From the NCBI GenBank assembly GCA_005793295.1, contig SXSX01000103.1, positions 1 to 21,649 of the forward strand: DNA of 21,649 bases, written 5' to 3'. The first letter of the stretch is position 1. Each line of letters starts with the position of its first letter. Positions 15,316 through 21,649 of the stretch are shown in pieces. The notes beneath the pieces were generated by a model. The model saw nothing but the letters and a program-made list of their open reading frames with translations. It did no database searches and had not been told where the DNA came from. The position numbers and the translations under genes are program-made. Source of the stretch: Burkholderiales bacterium. Lineage in GTDB: Bacteria > Pseudomonadota > Gammaproteobacteria > Burkholderiales > Burkholderiaceae_C.

Positions 15316-16830
15316 TCATCCAATATAAAACCAAGCGGACTTGGTTTGCATATACGACAGCAGGCTGTCCATGTGTTTGTCACGGGAGTTACCGCTTTGT
15401 TTGTAGCCCCCAAAGGGCTGCGTCATGTCACCATCGCCAAAACAGTTGACCCACACCACACCCGCTTCAAGCGCGGCCACCATACGGTGGGCGGTTTTAA
15501 GATCCGAGGTCCACACTGAGGCGGCCAAACCGTAGATGGAATCGTTGGCCAAGGCAATCGCTTCGGCTTCGGTGTCAAAGACCTGAACCGAGGCCACGGG
15601 TCCAAAGGTTTCTTCTTGCACGATGCTCATCGTGTTGGTGCAGTGGGTGAACAAGGTCAGGGGCACAAATGCGCCTCCTTGGTGAACTGCTAAGGGCCGC
15701 TGGGTATCGGGCGTAGGCAAAACCATGGTGGCGCCTTGCTCACAGGCGAGTTGCACTTTGGTCATCACCCCTTGGCGGTGCGCTTGGCTGGCGACGGGGC
15801 CCATGGTGGTTGCGGGGTCCAGTGGGTCACCAGGGCGGTACATCGCTTGGGCCCGCTCAACGAAGCGGGCGACAAAGCGGTCGTGAATCGAACGGTGAAC
15901 CAAGAGGCGCGAGCCCGCATTGCAAACCTGCCCTGCGTTATCAAAAATTCCACCCACCGCACGATCCACCGCAGCATCAAAGTCATACAAGTCGGGCATG
16001 AAAATCTGCGGGCTTTTGCCGCCGGTTTCCAAGGCCACGCGTTTCATATTGCTTTGGCCTGCGTAGCCCATGAGCAATTTACCGACAGCGGTAGAACCCG
16101 TGAAGGTGATCTTGGCAACATCCATATGCAAAGCCAAGGCCTTGCCCGCTTGCGCTCCAAACCCGTTGACCACGTTGAAAACGCCTGCAGGTCCGCCAGC
16201 ATCTACAAACAACTGCGCCAGTCGGGTGCAGGTTAAAGGCGCTTGCTCTGAGGGCTTGAGCACCACGCAGTTACCCGCAGCCAAGATGGGAGCGAGCTTC
16301 CACACGGACATCAGCATGGGGTAATTCCACGGCGTGATCGCAGCTACCACACCCATAGGCTCGTGGGTGATGAGGTGGATTGCGCTCGGATCGGTGTGGG
16401 TGACTGCGCCTTCGATTTTGTCAATGCACTCGGCGAAATAGCGAATGGTTTTCAATACCTCAGGCAGATCGATATTTAAAACATCTGAGATGGGTTTACC
16501 CATGTCCAAGGTTTCCAAGAGCGCCAATTCATTTTGATAGGCTTCAATCCGGTCGGCCCACTTTTGCAAAATGTCTGCGCGTTGGCGTGGGGCCAGTTTG
16601 GCCCAGCGCCCGTCGCGCCAAGCCGCAAGGCCCGAGGCGACGGCGGCATCAATGTCAGCGGCCTGGCCCTTGGCCATCACGGCAATCAACTCACCCGTCG
16701 CCGGGTTCACGCAATCAAACGTTTCTCCAGCGACAGCGGGGCGGTAAGCGCCATCGATAAAAAGACCGGTCGCAATGTCGATTTTTCCCGCTAATGCGAG
16801 CCAGTCTTGGTGGGTGAGTGCTGCCGTCAT
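15316..16830 (-). CDS. Aldehyde dehydrogenase (PuuC/betaine-aldehyde-dehydrogenase-like)
   Basis: A 504-residue NAD(P)-dependent aldehyde dehydrogenase with a complete active site: Asn169 (TPWNYPM), Glu268 (LETGGKSPQ) and Cys303 (NAGQVCNAG). The N-terminal stretch TGLFIDGAYRPA and the overall wording resemble PuuC (gamma-glutamyl-gamma-aminobutyraldehyde dehydrogenase) and betaine-aldehyde-type enzymes, which take amino- or hydroxy-aldehydes. In the operon it would oxidise the aldehyde made by the GMC dehydrogenase to an acid. ATG 16830 is preferred over the in-frame TTG 16845; neither has a strong Shine-Dalgarno. It starts 18 bp after the upstream dehydrogenase gene. Family certain, substrate unknown. 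Confidence 0.95.
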   Translation of the reverse strand: MTAALTHQDWLALAGKIDIATGLFIDGAYRPAVAGETFDCVNPATGELIAVMAKGQAADIDAAVASGLAAWRDGRWAKLAPRQRADILQKWADRIEAYQNELALLETLDMGKPISDVLNIDLPEVLKTIRYFAECIDKIEGAVTHTDPSAIHLITHEPMGVVAAITPWNYPMLMSVWKLAPILAAGNCVVLKPSEQAPLTCTRLAQLFVDAGGPAGVFNVVNGFGAQAGKALALHMDVAKITFTGSTAVGKLLMGYAGQSNMKRVALETGGKSPQIFMPDLYDFDAAVDRAVGGIFDNAGQVCNAGSRLLVHRSIHDRFVARFVERAQAMYRPGDPLDPATTMGPVASQAHRQGVMTKVQLACEQGATMVLPTPDTQRPLAVHQGGAFVPLTLFTHCTNTMSIVQEETFGPVASVQVFDTEAEAIALANDSIYGLAASVWTSDLKTAHRMVAALEAGVVWVNCFGDGDMTQPFGGYKQSGNSRDKHMDSLLSYMQTKSAWFYIG

Positions 16831-16848
16831 GGTTTCAACTTTCAACTG

Positions 16849-17781
16849 TTACTCTGCAACGAGTTCGGTAGGGTAACCGGGGGCACGTAACTCCAAGCCG
16901 CAAGCCTGCTCGATCATGCGCACCACTTCAGGGGATTGCGCTTGGCTGCCATACAAACCGCGGGCGCGGCGGAAAATTTGTTGTGCCATGCTGCCGAGTT
17001 CCAAGGGGACGCCAATTTTCTCGGCAATGCCATTGACCAAACCGAGGTCTTTGCACGCCAAGTCCATGGTGAACTTGACGTTGTAGCTGCCGCTCAATAC
17101 GAGCTTGGATTCGGTTTCGTGAACAAAGCTGTTGCCTGAGCTCGCGCGAATCGCACGGTAGGTAGCATCAGGATCAACGCCGTATTTGGCCGGCAGCATC
17201 ATGGCTTCACCAGCCGCAATCAGGTGGATAAAGGCCAGCATATTGGTCACGACTTTCACGACCGAGGCATTGCCCATTTTTCCCATGTAAATAATTTCGC
17301 CGCCCATGGTGCTGAGAATGTCTTCAACCCGTTTGAAGGTGCTTTCTTCGCCACCTACCAAAACCGTAATTTCTCCGGAATTGGCTAGGTGCACACCGCC
17401 GGTAACAGGGCACTCGAGCACCGTAATGCCTTTGGTCGCTGCAACCGCGTTCAAGCGCAACAGGTCTTCCATGTCGGTGGTGCTCATCTCAATCCAGGTT
17501 CCACCGGATTTCAGATTTTCAAAAACGCCGCCGGCACCTTCGACTACTTTGCGAGATATAGCAGGTGAGGGCAATACAGTGATTACGACATCGGCATTGC
17601 GGCATGCGCCTGCTACATCATCTGACCAAGCAGCTCCACCGACGATCAGCCGTTTGGCCAAGTCTTTATTGAGGTCGTTCACAGTGACGGTGTAGCCGGC
17701 TTTGACCAGGTTGTTGCACAGGCCTTCGCCCAAGCTGCCCAAGCCAATAAATCCGATACGTAGTTTGCTGTTGCTCATCAT
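16849..17781 (-). CDS. NAD(P)-dependent beta-hydroxyacid dehydrogenase (3-hydroxyisobutyrate dehydrogenase family)
   Basis: A 310-residue oxidoreductase of the 3-hydroxyisobutyrate / tartronate-semialdehyde / 6-phosphogluconate dehydrogenase-like family, which interconverts beta-hydroxy acids and semialdehydes. The Rossmann motif is GFIGLGSLGEGL (10-21). The substrate-binding motif reads CPVTGGVHLANSGEITVLVGG in two parts around 124-144, and the catalytic Lys is 176 in GNASVVKVVTNML. Asp36 near the end of strand 2 (VNDLNK) favours NAD. Start is ATG 17781 or the next ATG 17778, with AGAAAG upstream. It follows the GMC gene with an 85-bp gap that holds a terminator-like hairpin and a pyrimidine-rich mRNA tract. 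Substrate not known. Confidence 0.93.
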   Translation of the reverse strand: MMSNSKLRIGFIGLGSLGEGLCNNLVKAGYTVTVNDLNKDLAKRLIVGGAAWSDDVAGACRNADVVITVLPSPAISRKVVEGAGGVFENLKSGGTWIEMSTTDMEDLLRLNAVAATKGITVLECPVTGGVHLANSGEITVLVGGEESTFKRVEDILSTMGGEIIYMGKMGNASVVKVVTNMLAFIHLIAAGEAMMLPAKYGVDPDATYRAIRASSGNSFVHETESKLVLSGSYNVKFTMDLACKDLGLVNGIAEKIGVPLELGSMAQQIFRRARGLYGSQAQSPEVVRMIEQACGLELRAPGYPTELVAE

Positions 17782-17808
17782 GTGCTTTCTATAAGTGAAG
17801 TGAGGGTT

Positions 17809-17844
17809 AAAAGAAAAAAGAAAAGGGAAAAGTGGAGGGAGAGA
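17809..17844. repeat. Purine/pyrimidine-asymmetric tract between operon genes
   Basis: On the plus strand 35 of 36 bases are purines (one T at 17833); the mRNA, made from the other strand sense, is therefore a C/U tract. It lies in the leader of the 3-hydroxyisobutyrate-dehydrogenase-family gene. It could serve as an S1 or regulator binding tract, or form part of the termination region. Confidence 0.6.
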
Positions 17845-17869
17845 TTAAAAATTGAAGTGACCGACTTCA
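17843..17869 (-). terminator. Candidate intrinsic terminator or attenuator after the GMC gene
   Basis: On the minus strand TGAAGT-CGGTC-ACTTCA forms a 6-bp stem with a 5-nt loop, directly followed by ATTTTTAATC. The stem begins with the GMC stop codon TGA (17869-17867). The stem is short and only two of its pairs are G-C, so it probably ends only part of the transcripts and would lower expression of the four downstream genes relative to the GMC gene. Confidence 0.45.
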
Positions 17870-19492
17870 TGCGTTGTCTTGTAAGAGCATGTCAGCCCCT
17901 TTTTCAGCCACCATGATGGTGGGCGCATTGGTATTTCCTGAGGTGACAGCGGGGAAAACCGACGCATCAATCACGCGTAGATTTTGGACACCGTGAACCC
18001 TCAGCCTGTCGTCCACCACCGACGTTGCAGGATCCGTTCCCATCGCACAGGTGCATGACGCGTGGTAGACCGAGCCTGCGCGTTTTGCGAAATCCGCAAA
18101 AATGTCAGCGTCACTTTGGGCCTGAATACCAGGCAAGTGCTCGCTTTCCACAATATCGGACAGCGGCGATGTAGCGGCAATGCTGCGCACCATGCGCGAG
18201 CCATCCATGATGTCTTGGCGGTCGTGTTCGGTGGTTAAAAAGTGGGTTTCAATGCGCGGCTTGTCCAGAGGGTTGTTGGACGCAATCATCACGCTGCCGC
18301 GGCTGGTGGGGCGGCAGGTATTGAAAGAAATTAAAAACGCCGCAAAGCGGTCCGGGTTTTGAAGTTGAAAGCGTTTGCCCACTGGGGCCGTGTTGGCGGT
18401 GTAGCTGATAGGGTTGAAATACAAATGCAAATTGGGCCGCTCTAAATCTGGTCGACTGCGAACAAAAGCCCCTGCTTGGTTCACGCTCATGCCCAAAGGC
18501 CCACGCCGATTGAACATATAGCGCATACCGGCCCAGACTTTGCCGTACCACGGTCCCAAGGTGTTGTTCAAAGTAGGTACTTTGGATTTGAAAAAATAAG
18601 ACACGCACAAGTGGTCTTGCAGACCTTGGCCCACGTGGGGCAAGTGGTGAACCACGGCTACGCCTTTGTCTCTGAGGGCCTGAGTGTCACCAATGCCTGA
18701 GAGTTGCAAGAGCTGGGGTGAATTGATTGCGCCGCCCGACAAAATTACCTCTTTACGACACTCGAAAATCTGGGTGTGCCCGCCGACAGTACATTCAACA
18801 CCCGTAGCCTTGCGGTCTTTGAGAATCACTTTGCTAACCAGGGCATGGGTGATGACTTTGAGGTTGCTGCGCTGCATGGCGGGGCGCAAGAATGCGTTAG
18901 ACGTCGATTCACGAAAGCCATTGCGAATGGTCATTTGCCACAAGCCAAAGCCTTCTTTGCGCTCGCCATTGAAGTCTGGGGTGTATCCGTACCCCAATCG
19001 TTTCCCAGCTTCAATAAAACGCCCGCATAAAGGGTGGACTTGGTCCGCAAAATCGCTGACACGCATTTCTCCATTAGCACCGTGGTGGGTGGATGCGCCC
19101 CACACATGGTCTTCCGATTTTTTGAAATAAGGTAAGACATCGTCCCAGCCCCAACCGGTGTTGCCTGCGTCGCGCCAATCGTTGAAGTCGCCTTCTTGTC
19201 CGCGCATGTAAACCATCGCGTTCAAGCTGCTGCTGCCCCCGAGTACTTTTCCGCGCGGCCAAAAAGAGGTGCGGTCGTTCAAAGCTGCATCGGGCTCGGT
19301 GGTGTACATCCAGTTGTATTTGGGGTCTGAAAAGGTGAGTCCGTATCCCAATGGAACTTGAATCAGGGGACTGCGGTCAGAGCCGCCCGCCTCGAGCAGC
19401 AGAACCCGGTCTTTGCCGCTGGCGCTCAGTCGGTTGGCAAGCACGCAACCGGCGGATCCAGCGCCAACAATGATGTAGTCAAAGTCGTTCAT
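17867..19492 (-). CDS. GMC family oxidoreductase (choline/alcohol dehydrogenase type)
   Basis: A 541-residue FAD-dependent glucose-methanol-choline oxidoreductase, expected to oxidise an alcohol to an aldehyde. FAD binding is shown by GAGSAG (10-15) and the acidic end of strand 2 (LLLEAGG). The two GMC signatures are RGKVLGGSSSLNAMVYMRG (80-98) and GGAINSPQLLQLSGIG. The active-site His is 477 (VYHASCTCAMG), and the partner near SGNTNAPT is Asn520 or Asn522. Length and motifs match BetA/AlkJ-type dehydrogenases rather than secreted oxidases; no signal peptide is seen. It is the first gene of the minus-strand operon and divergent from the MocR-type regulator. Substrate could be choline-like, a polyol or another alcohol. 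Confidence 0.95.
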   Translation of the reverse strand: MNDFDYIIVGAGSAGCVLANRLSASGKDRVLLLEAGGSDRSPLIQVPLGYGLTFSDPKYNWMYTTEPDAALNDRTSFWPRGKVLGGSSSLNAMVYMRGQEGDFNDWRDAGNTGWGWDDVLPYFKKSEDHVWGASTHHGANGEMRVSDFADQVHPLCGRFIEAGKRLGYGYTPDFNGERKEGFGLWQMTIRNGFRESTSNAFLRPAMQRSNLKVITHALVSKVILKDRKATGVECTVGGHTQIFECRKEVILSGGAINSPQLLQLSGIGDTQALRDKGVAVVHHLPHVGQGLQDHLCVSYFFKSKVPTLNNTLGPWYGKVWAGMRYMFNRRGPLGMSVNQAGAFVRSRPDLERPNLHLYFNPISYTANTAPVGKRFQLQNPDRFAAFLISFNTCRPTSRGSVMIASNNPLDKPRIETHFLTTEHDRQDIMDGSRMVRSIAATSPLSDIVESEHLPGIQAQSDADIFADFAKRAGSVYHASCTCAMGTDPATSVVDDRLRVHGVQNLRVIDASVFPAVTSGNTNAPTIMVAEKGADMLLQDNA

Positions 19493-19530
19493 GCTCTAGA
19501 GGTCATTTCTTTTACTGCAAAAGGGGGTGT

Positions 19531-19549
19531 TGGAGGGGTAATCCCTCCA
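19531..19549. promoter_or_regulatory. 7-bp perfect stem-loop in the leader of the GMC operon
   Basis: TGGAGGG-GTAAT-CCCTCCA is a 7-bp inverted repeat with a 5-nt spacer, 39 bp upstream of the GMC start. On the plus strand it is followed by five T's, like an intrinsic terminator facing the regulator. On the minus strand it would fold in the 5' leader of the GMC mRNA. Its role, whether operator, leader hairpin or antisense terminator, cannot be told from sequence alone. Confidence 0.4.
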
Positions 19550-19581
19550 TTTTTGGATAACCATAGATACTATGCAACAGA

Positions 19582-19619
19582 TTGAATGCTATCAATGCGT
19601 TCAAATTGAGTAATTGAAC
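19582..19619. promoter_or_regulatory. Three TTGAA half-sites between the GMC and MocR genes (candidate operator)
   Basis: TTGAATGC (19582-19589) faces GCGTTCAA (19597-19604), a 7-of-8 inverted repeat. GTTCAA (19599-19604) faces TTGAAC (19614-19619), a perfect 6-bp inverted repeat that shares the middle half-site. Such clustered half-sites in a divergent region are what a MocR-type dimer would use, so this is the likely binding region of the adjacent regulator. Confidence 0.45.
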
Positions 19620-19698
19620 ACTGAAAGCTGATTTTCGTAGGGTAAAACGATAATAGACCCCATTATTTGGAGGAAGCCCCCAAGCAGGGATCAACGCA

Positions 19699-21102
19699 AT
19701 GTCGTTCGAACAACTTATTTCTACGGCCAGCCTCGGCGATGGCACCAAGCCCAAGTACCAGTCCATTGCGGAAGACTTGGCCCAGGCGATTCTCAATGGG
19801 CAAGTTCCCATGGGGGAAAAACTGCCGCCCCAGCGCAATTTGGCCCGTCGCCTAGGGGTCACGACCGGAACGGTCAGCCGGGCGTATGCCATCTTAGAAA
19901 CCCAAGGTTTGGCAACCGCTCGGGTGGGCGATGGAACCTATGTGCGCTCGATCGAGCATGTTCCTGAAACATTACAAACCAAAGATCACCAAGCCCCCAT
20001 AGATTTAGCCCATAACGTAGCGATGGTGGGCGACGAAGCCACCGCCCTGAAAGTCGCGTTTGACTCTCTCAGTAACGATGCGGAATTGATGCACCAGGTT
20101 CTGAGCTACCAGTCAGAAACCGGCATGCGGCGTCACCGGGAAGCGGGGGCGCAATGGTTGCAACGCTTTGGAATGACGGGCCAGTGGAACCGCGTCATGG
20201 TGACCCACGGCGCACAGCACGGCTTGGCCTGTGTGTTGCGCACCATCGCCCGCCCGGGCGAGGCGGTTTTAACCGAGTCGCTAAGTTACCCCGGCCTGCA
20301 GTCGCTAGCGCGTTCGATGCGCTTGCAACTCATTGGCATTGAAACTGACGAAGAGGGTATGACGCCGCAATCGTTAGAGCGGGCCGCCAAAACCTTTGAC
20401 ACTAAATTTGTCTATTGCGCCCCCACACTGCATAACCCGACAGGAGCCACCATGTCGGTGCAACGCCGCGAAGAAATTGCAGCGGTGGTTCGGGCGCACG
20501 GTTTGTACGTGATTGAAGATTGCGTTCATGCAGCTATCCAAGCCAATCCCTTGCCCGCCTTGTCTACGTGGTTACCCGAGCAGTCTTTTTTACTCAGCAG
20601 TTTTTCAAAAGTCTTGGCGCCCGGATTGCGTGTGGGCTACGTCGAAGCAGCGCCAGCTTGGTTGAGTAAATTTGCCGCCAGCATGCGGGCTGACAGTTGG
20701 ATGGTTGCGCCCTTGTTGCCAGAAATTGCCACCCGTTGGATTGAAACCGGTGAAATGGAAACGCTCATTGCGCAGCAACGTAAACAAACCACCGAGCGAC
20801 TGGCAATCGCCCATAAAGTTCTGCGTGGAGTGGAGTTCAAGACCGACCCTGAATTCCCTTTGATTTGGGTGCCCTTGCCTGAGCCTTGGCGGGCCGGGCA
20901 ATTCGCAGGCGCATTGCGTCAATCGGGTGTCTTGGTGCGTACTGCAGACCACTTTGGGGTCGGTCGTTCACCCGCTCCTCAAGCCGTTCGTATCAGTCTC
21001 AACGCACCGGCCAACATCGAGCTGCTTGAAAAAGGTTTGCAAATATTTAAGTCGGTGATCGACAACCCGCCTGTGATCTTTATGGGACGAACCTCTTGGT
21101 AG
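19699..21102 (+). CDS. MocR-type transcriptional regulator (GntR HTH + aminotransferase-like domain)
   Basis: A 467-residue regulator. Residues about 18-85 form a GntR-type winged helix (QSIAEDLAQAILNG, RRLGVTTGTVSRAYAILE, GDGTYVRS). The rest is a fold-type I aminotransferase domain with HNPTG (245-249), Asp274 (VIEDCVH) and the PLP-binding Lys304 in SSFSKVLAPGLRVGY. MocR proteins sense PLP adducts or amino compounds and commonly control divergent metabolic genes, so this one probably controls the GMC/ALDH operon. The start at 19699 fits the usual distance to the HTH and is preceded at 14 bases by AGGGA, a loose ribosome-binding site. Full aminotransferase activity is unlikely but not excluded. 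It converges with the P-type ATPase gene, 21 bp away. Confidence 0.94.
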   Translation: MSFEQLISTASLGDGTKPKYQSIAEDLAQAILNGQVPMGEKLPPQRNLARRLGVTTGTVSRAYAILETQGLATARVGDGTYVRSIEHVPETLQTKDHQAPIDLAHNVAMVGDEATALKVAFDSLSNDAELMHQVLSYQSETGMRRHREAGAQWLQRFGMTGQWNRVMVTHGAQHGLACVLRTIARPGEAVLTESLSYPGLQSLARSMRLQLIGIETDEEGMTPQSLERAAKTFDTKFVYCAPTLHNPTGATMSVQRREEIAAVVRAHGLYVIEDCVHAAIQANPLPALSTWLPEQSFLLSSFSKVLAPGLRVGYVEAAPAWLSKFAASMRADSWMVAPLLPEIATRWIETGEMETLIAQQRKQTTERLAIAHKVLRGVEFKTDPEFPLIWVPLPEPWRAGQFAGALRQSGVLVRTADHFGVGRSPAPQAVRISLNAPANIELLEKGLQIFKSVIDNPPVIFMGRTSW

Positions 21103-21123
21103 TTTGAAGCAGGCCCCAACGCG

Positions 21124-21649
21124 CTATTTGCGTTGAACAGCCCATTGCAAAGCAATGACGGCAGGCAAACTCACAACGCCAAGGGCCAAGGCAGCGCCCA
21201 GCGCCATGAGTGGCAAGGGTGCGAATTTAAGAAGGGCTGCAAGCCAAGGCCAGTACATCGCCAAAGCTAAGGCCAGTAGGGCCGAGACGATGACGGCATA
21301 CGCCGTGAAATTGGGTACGCGCAAAGAGGCCCAAAAACGCCCAACGCTTGCTCGGTTGGCCAAAATCAAAAACGCATTAGCGACGATCAGCGTGATAAAG
21401 ACCATGGAGCGGACTTGCGCCTCTGCAAGGGAGCCGTAACCCCACCCAAAAGACAAGCCCACGCAAAGAAAAATGCAAAAGCCTTGACCCATCGCCAAGC
21501 CTATTTCTCTTTTGCCAAAAAGTGGCTCTCGGGTATTTCTCGGAGGGTGTTGCATTACATCGGCTGCAGCGGGCTCATTTTCAAAAGCAACTGAACAAGC
21601 CGGGTCAATAATCAGTTCGAGAAGCGCCACATGCAGCGGAAGAATCAAT
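21124..21649 (-). CDS. P-type cation-transporting ATPase, C-terminal part (5' end missing)
   Basis: The last ~174 residues of a P2-type ATPase (cation ATPase C-terminal domain); the rest of the gene lies beyond the right edge. The start of the visible part, LPLHVALLELIIDPACSVAFE, is the conserved membrane segment preceding the last helices of SERCA/PMCA-like bacterial pumps. It is followed by a PPRNTREPLF linker and four hydrophobic helices. The catalytic DKTGT and nucleotide-binding domain are not in view, so the ion cannot be assigned. The stop is TAG at 21124-21126. A 5-bp AACGC/GCGTT hairpin (21118-21134) lies at the convergent end, without a T-run. Confidence 0.92.
   Translation of the reverse strand, partial: LILPLHVALLELIIDPACSVAFENEPAAADVMQHPPRNTREPLFGKREIGLAMGQGFCIFLCVGLSFGWGYGSLAEAQVRSMVFITLIVANAFLILANRASVGRFWASLRVPNFTAYAVIVSALLALALAMYWPWLAALLKFAPLPLMALGAALALGVVSLPAVIALQWAVQRK

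Overview
The window looks like a chromosomal segment of a betaproteobacterium of the order Burkholderiales, probably Comamonadaceae. The main support is the run purM / AI-2E-type membrane protein / hda / HAD phosphatase / pcnB / folK, a neighbourhood I associate with that group, together with protein sequences typical of it. The genus is not resolved. The window holds 16 protein-coding genes, two of them cut by the window edges. I saw no rRNA gene, complete tRNA gene, CRISPR array or intact insertion sequence.

Region A (1-5533) is an accessory block that looks devoted to quaternary amines. An ABC transporter of the osmoprotectant (glycine betaine/choline/carnitine) type, ATPase plus permease, runs off the left edge. 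Next comes a GlxA-type regulator (DJ-1/PfpI-like domain plus AraC-type HTH), the architecture of known betaine and carnitine regulators. Divergent from it are an MttB-superfamily methyltransferase without pyrrolysine and an MmgE/PrpD-family protein. A 9-bp direct repeat in the divergent promoter region, with a near-copy upstream of the permease, suggests that the regulator controls both units. Substrate and pathway are not known.

Region B (5534-12643) looks like core genome. A 272-bp gene-poor gap is followed by an asparaginase-II-family gene and purM (both minus strand). Divergent from these is the plus-strand cluster AI-2E-type membrane protein, hda, HAD hydrolase, pcnB, folK, with short gaps or overlaps. 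A 28-nt sequence matching the anticodon-to-T-loop part of a tRNA overlaps the purM stop codon and may be an old attachment-site scar. Leu codons in region B lean towards TTG, while region A leans towards CTG; I judged this by eye.

Region C (12658-19698) is a five-gene minus-strand catabolic operon: GMC alcohol/choline-type dehydrogenase, beta-hydroxyacid dehydrogenase, two aldehyde dehydrogenases and an enolase-superfamily dehydratase. It is transcribed divergently from a MocR-type regulator (19699-21102). The order alcohol to aldehyde to acid to dehydration suggests an oxidative route for a hydroxylated compound that I cannot name. Two of its enzymes lack expected active-site residues: one ALDH has Thr where the catalytic Asn belongs, and the enolase-superfamily protein has Gly and Asn where DgoD-type enzymes have a metal-binding Asp and the dyad Asp. 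At the right edge is the C-terminal part of a P-type cation ATPase.

The best candidates for something undescribed are the MocR/GMC/ALDH operon with its altered active sites, and the quaternary-amine locus that carries an MttB-like protein with no corrinoid-protein gene in view.
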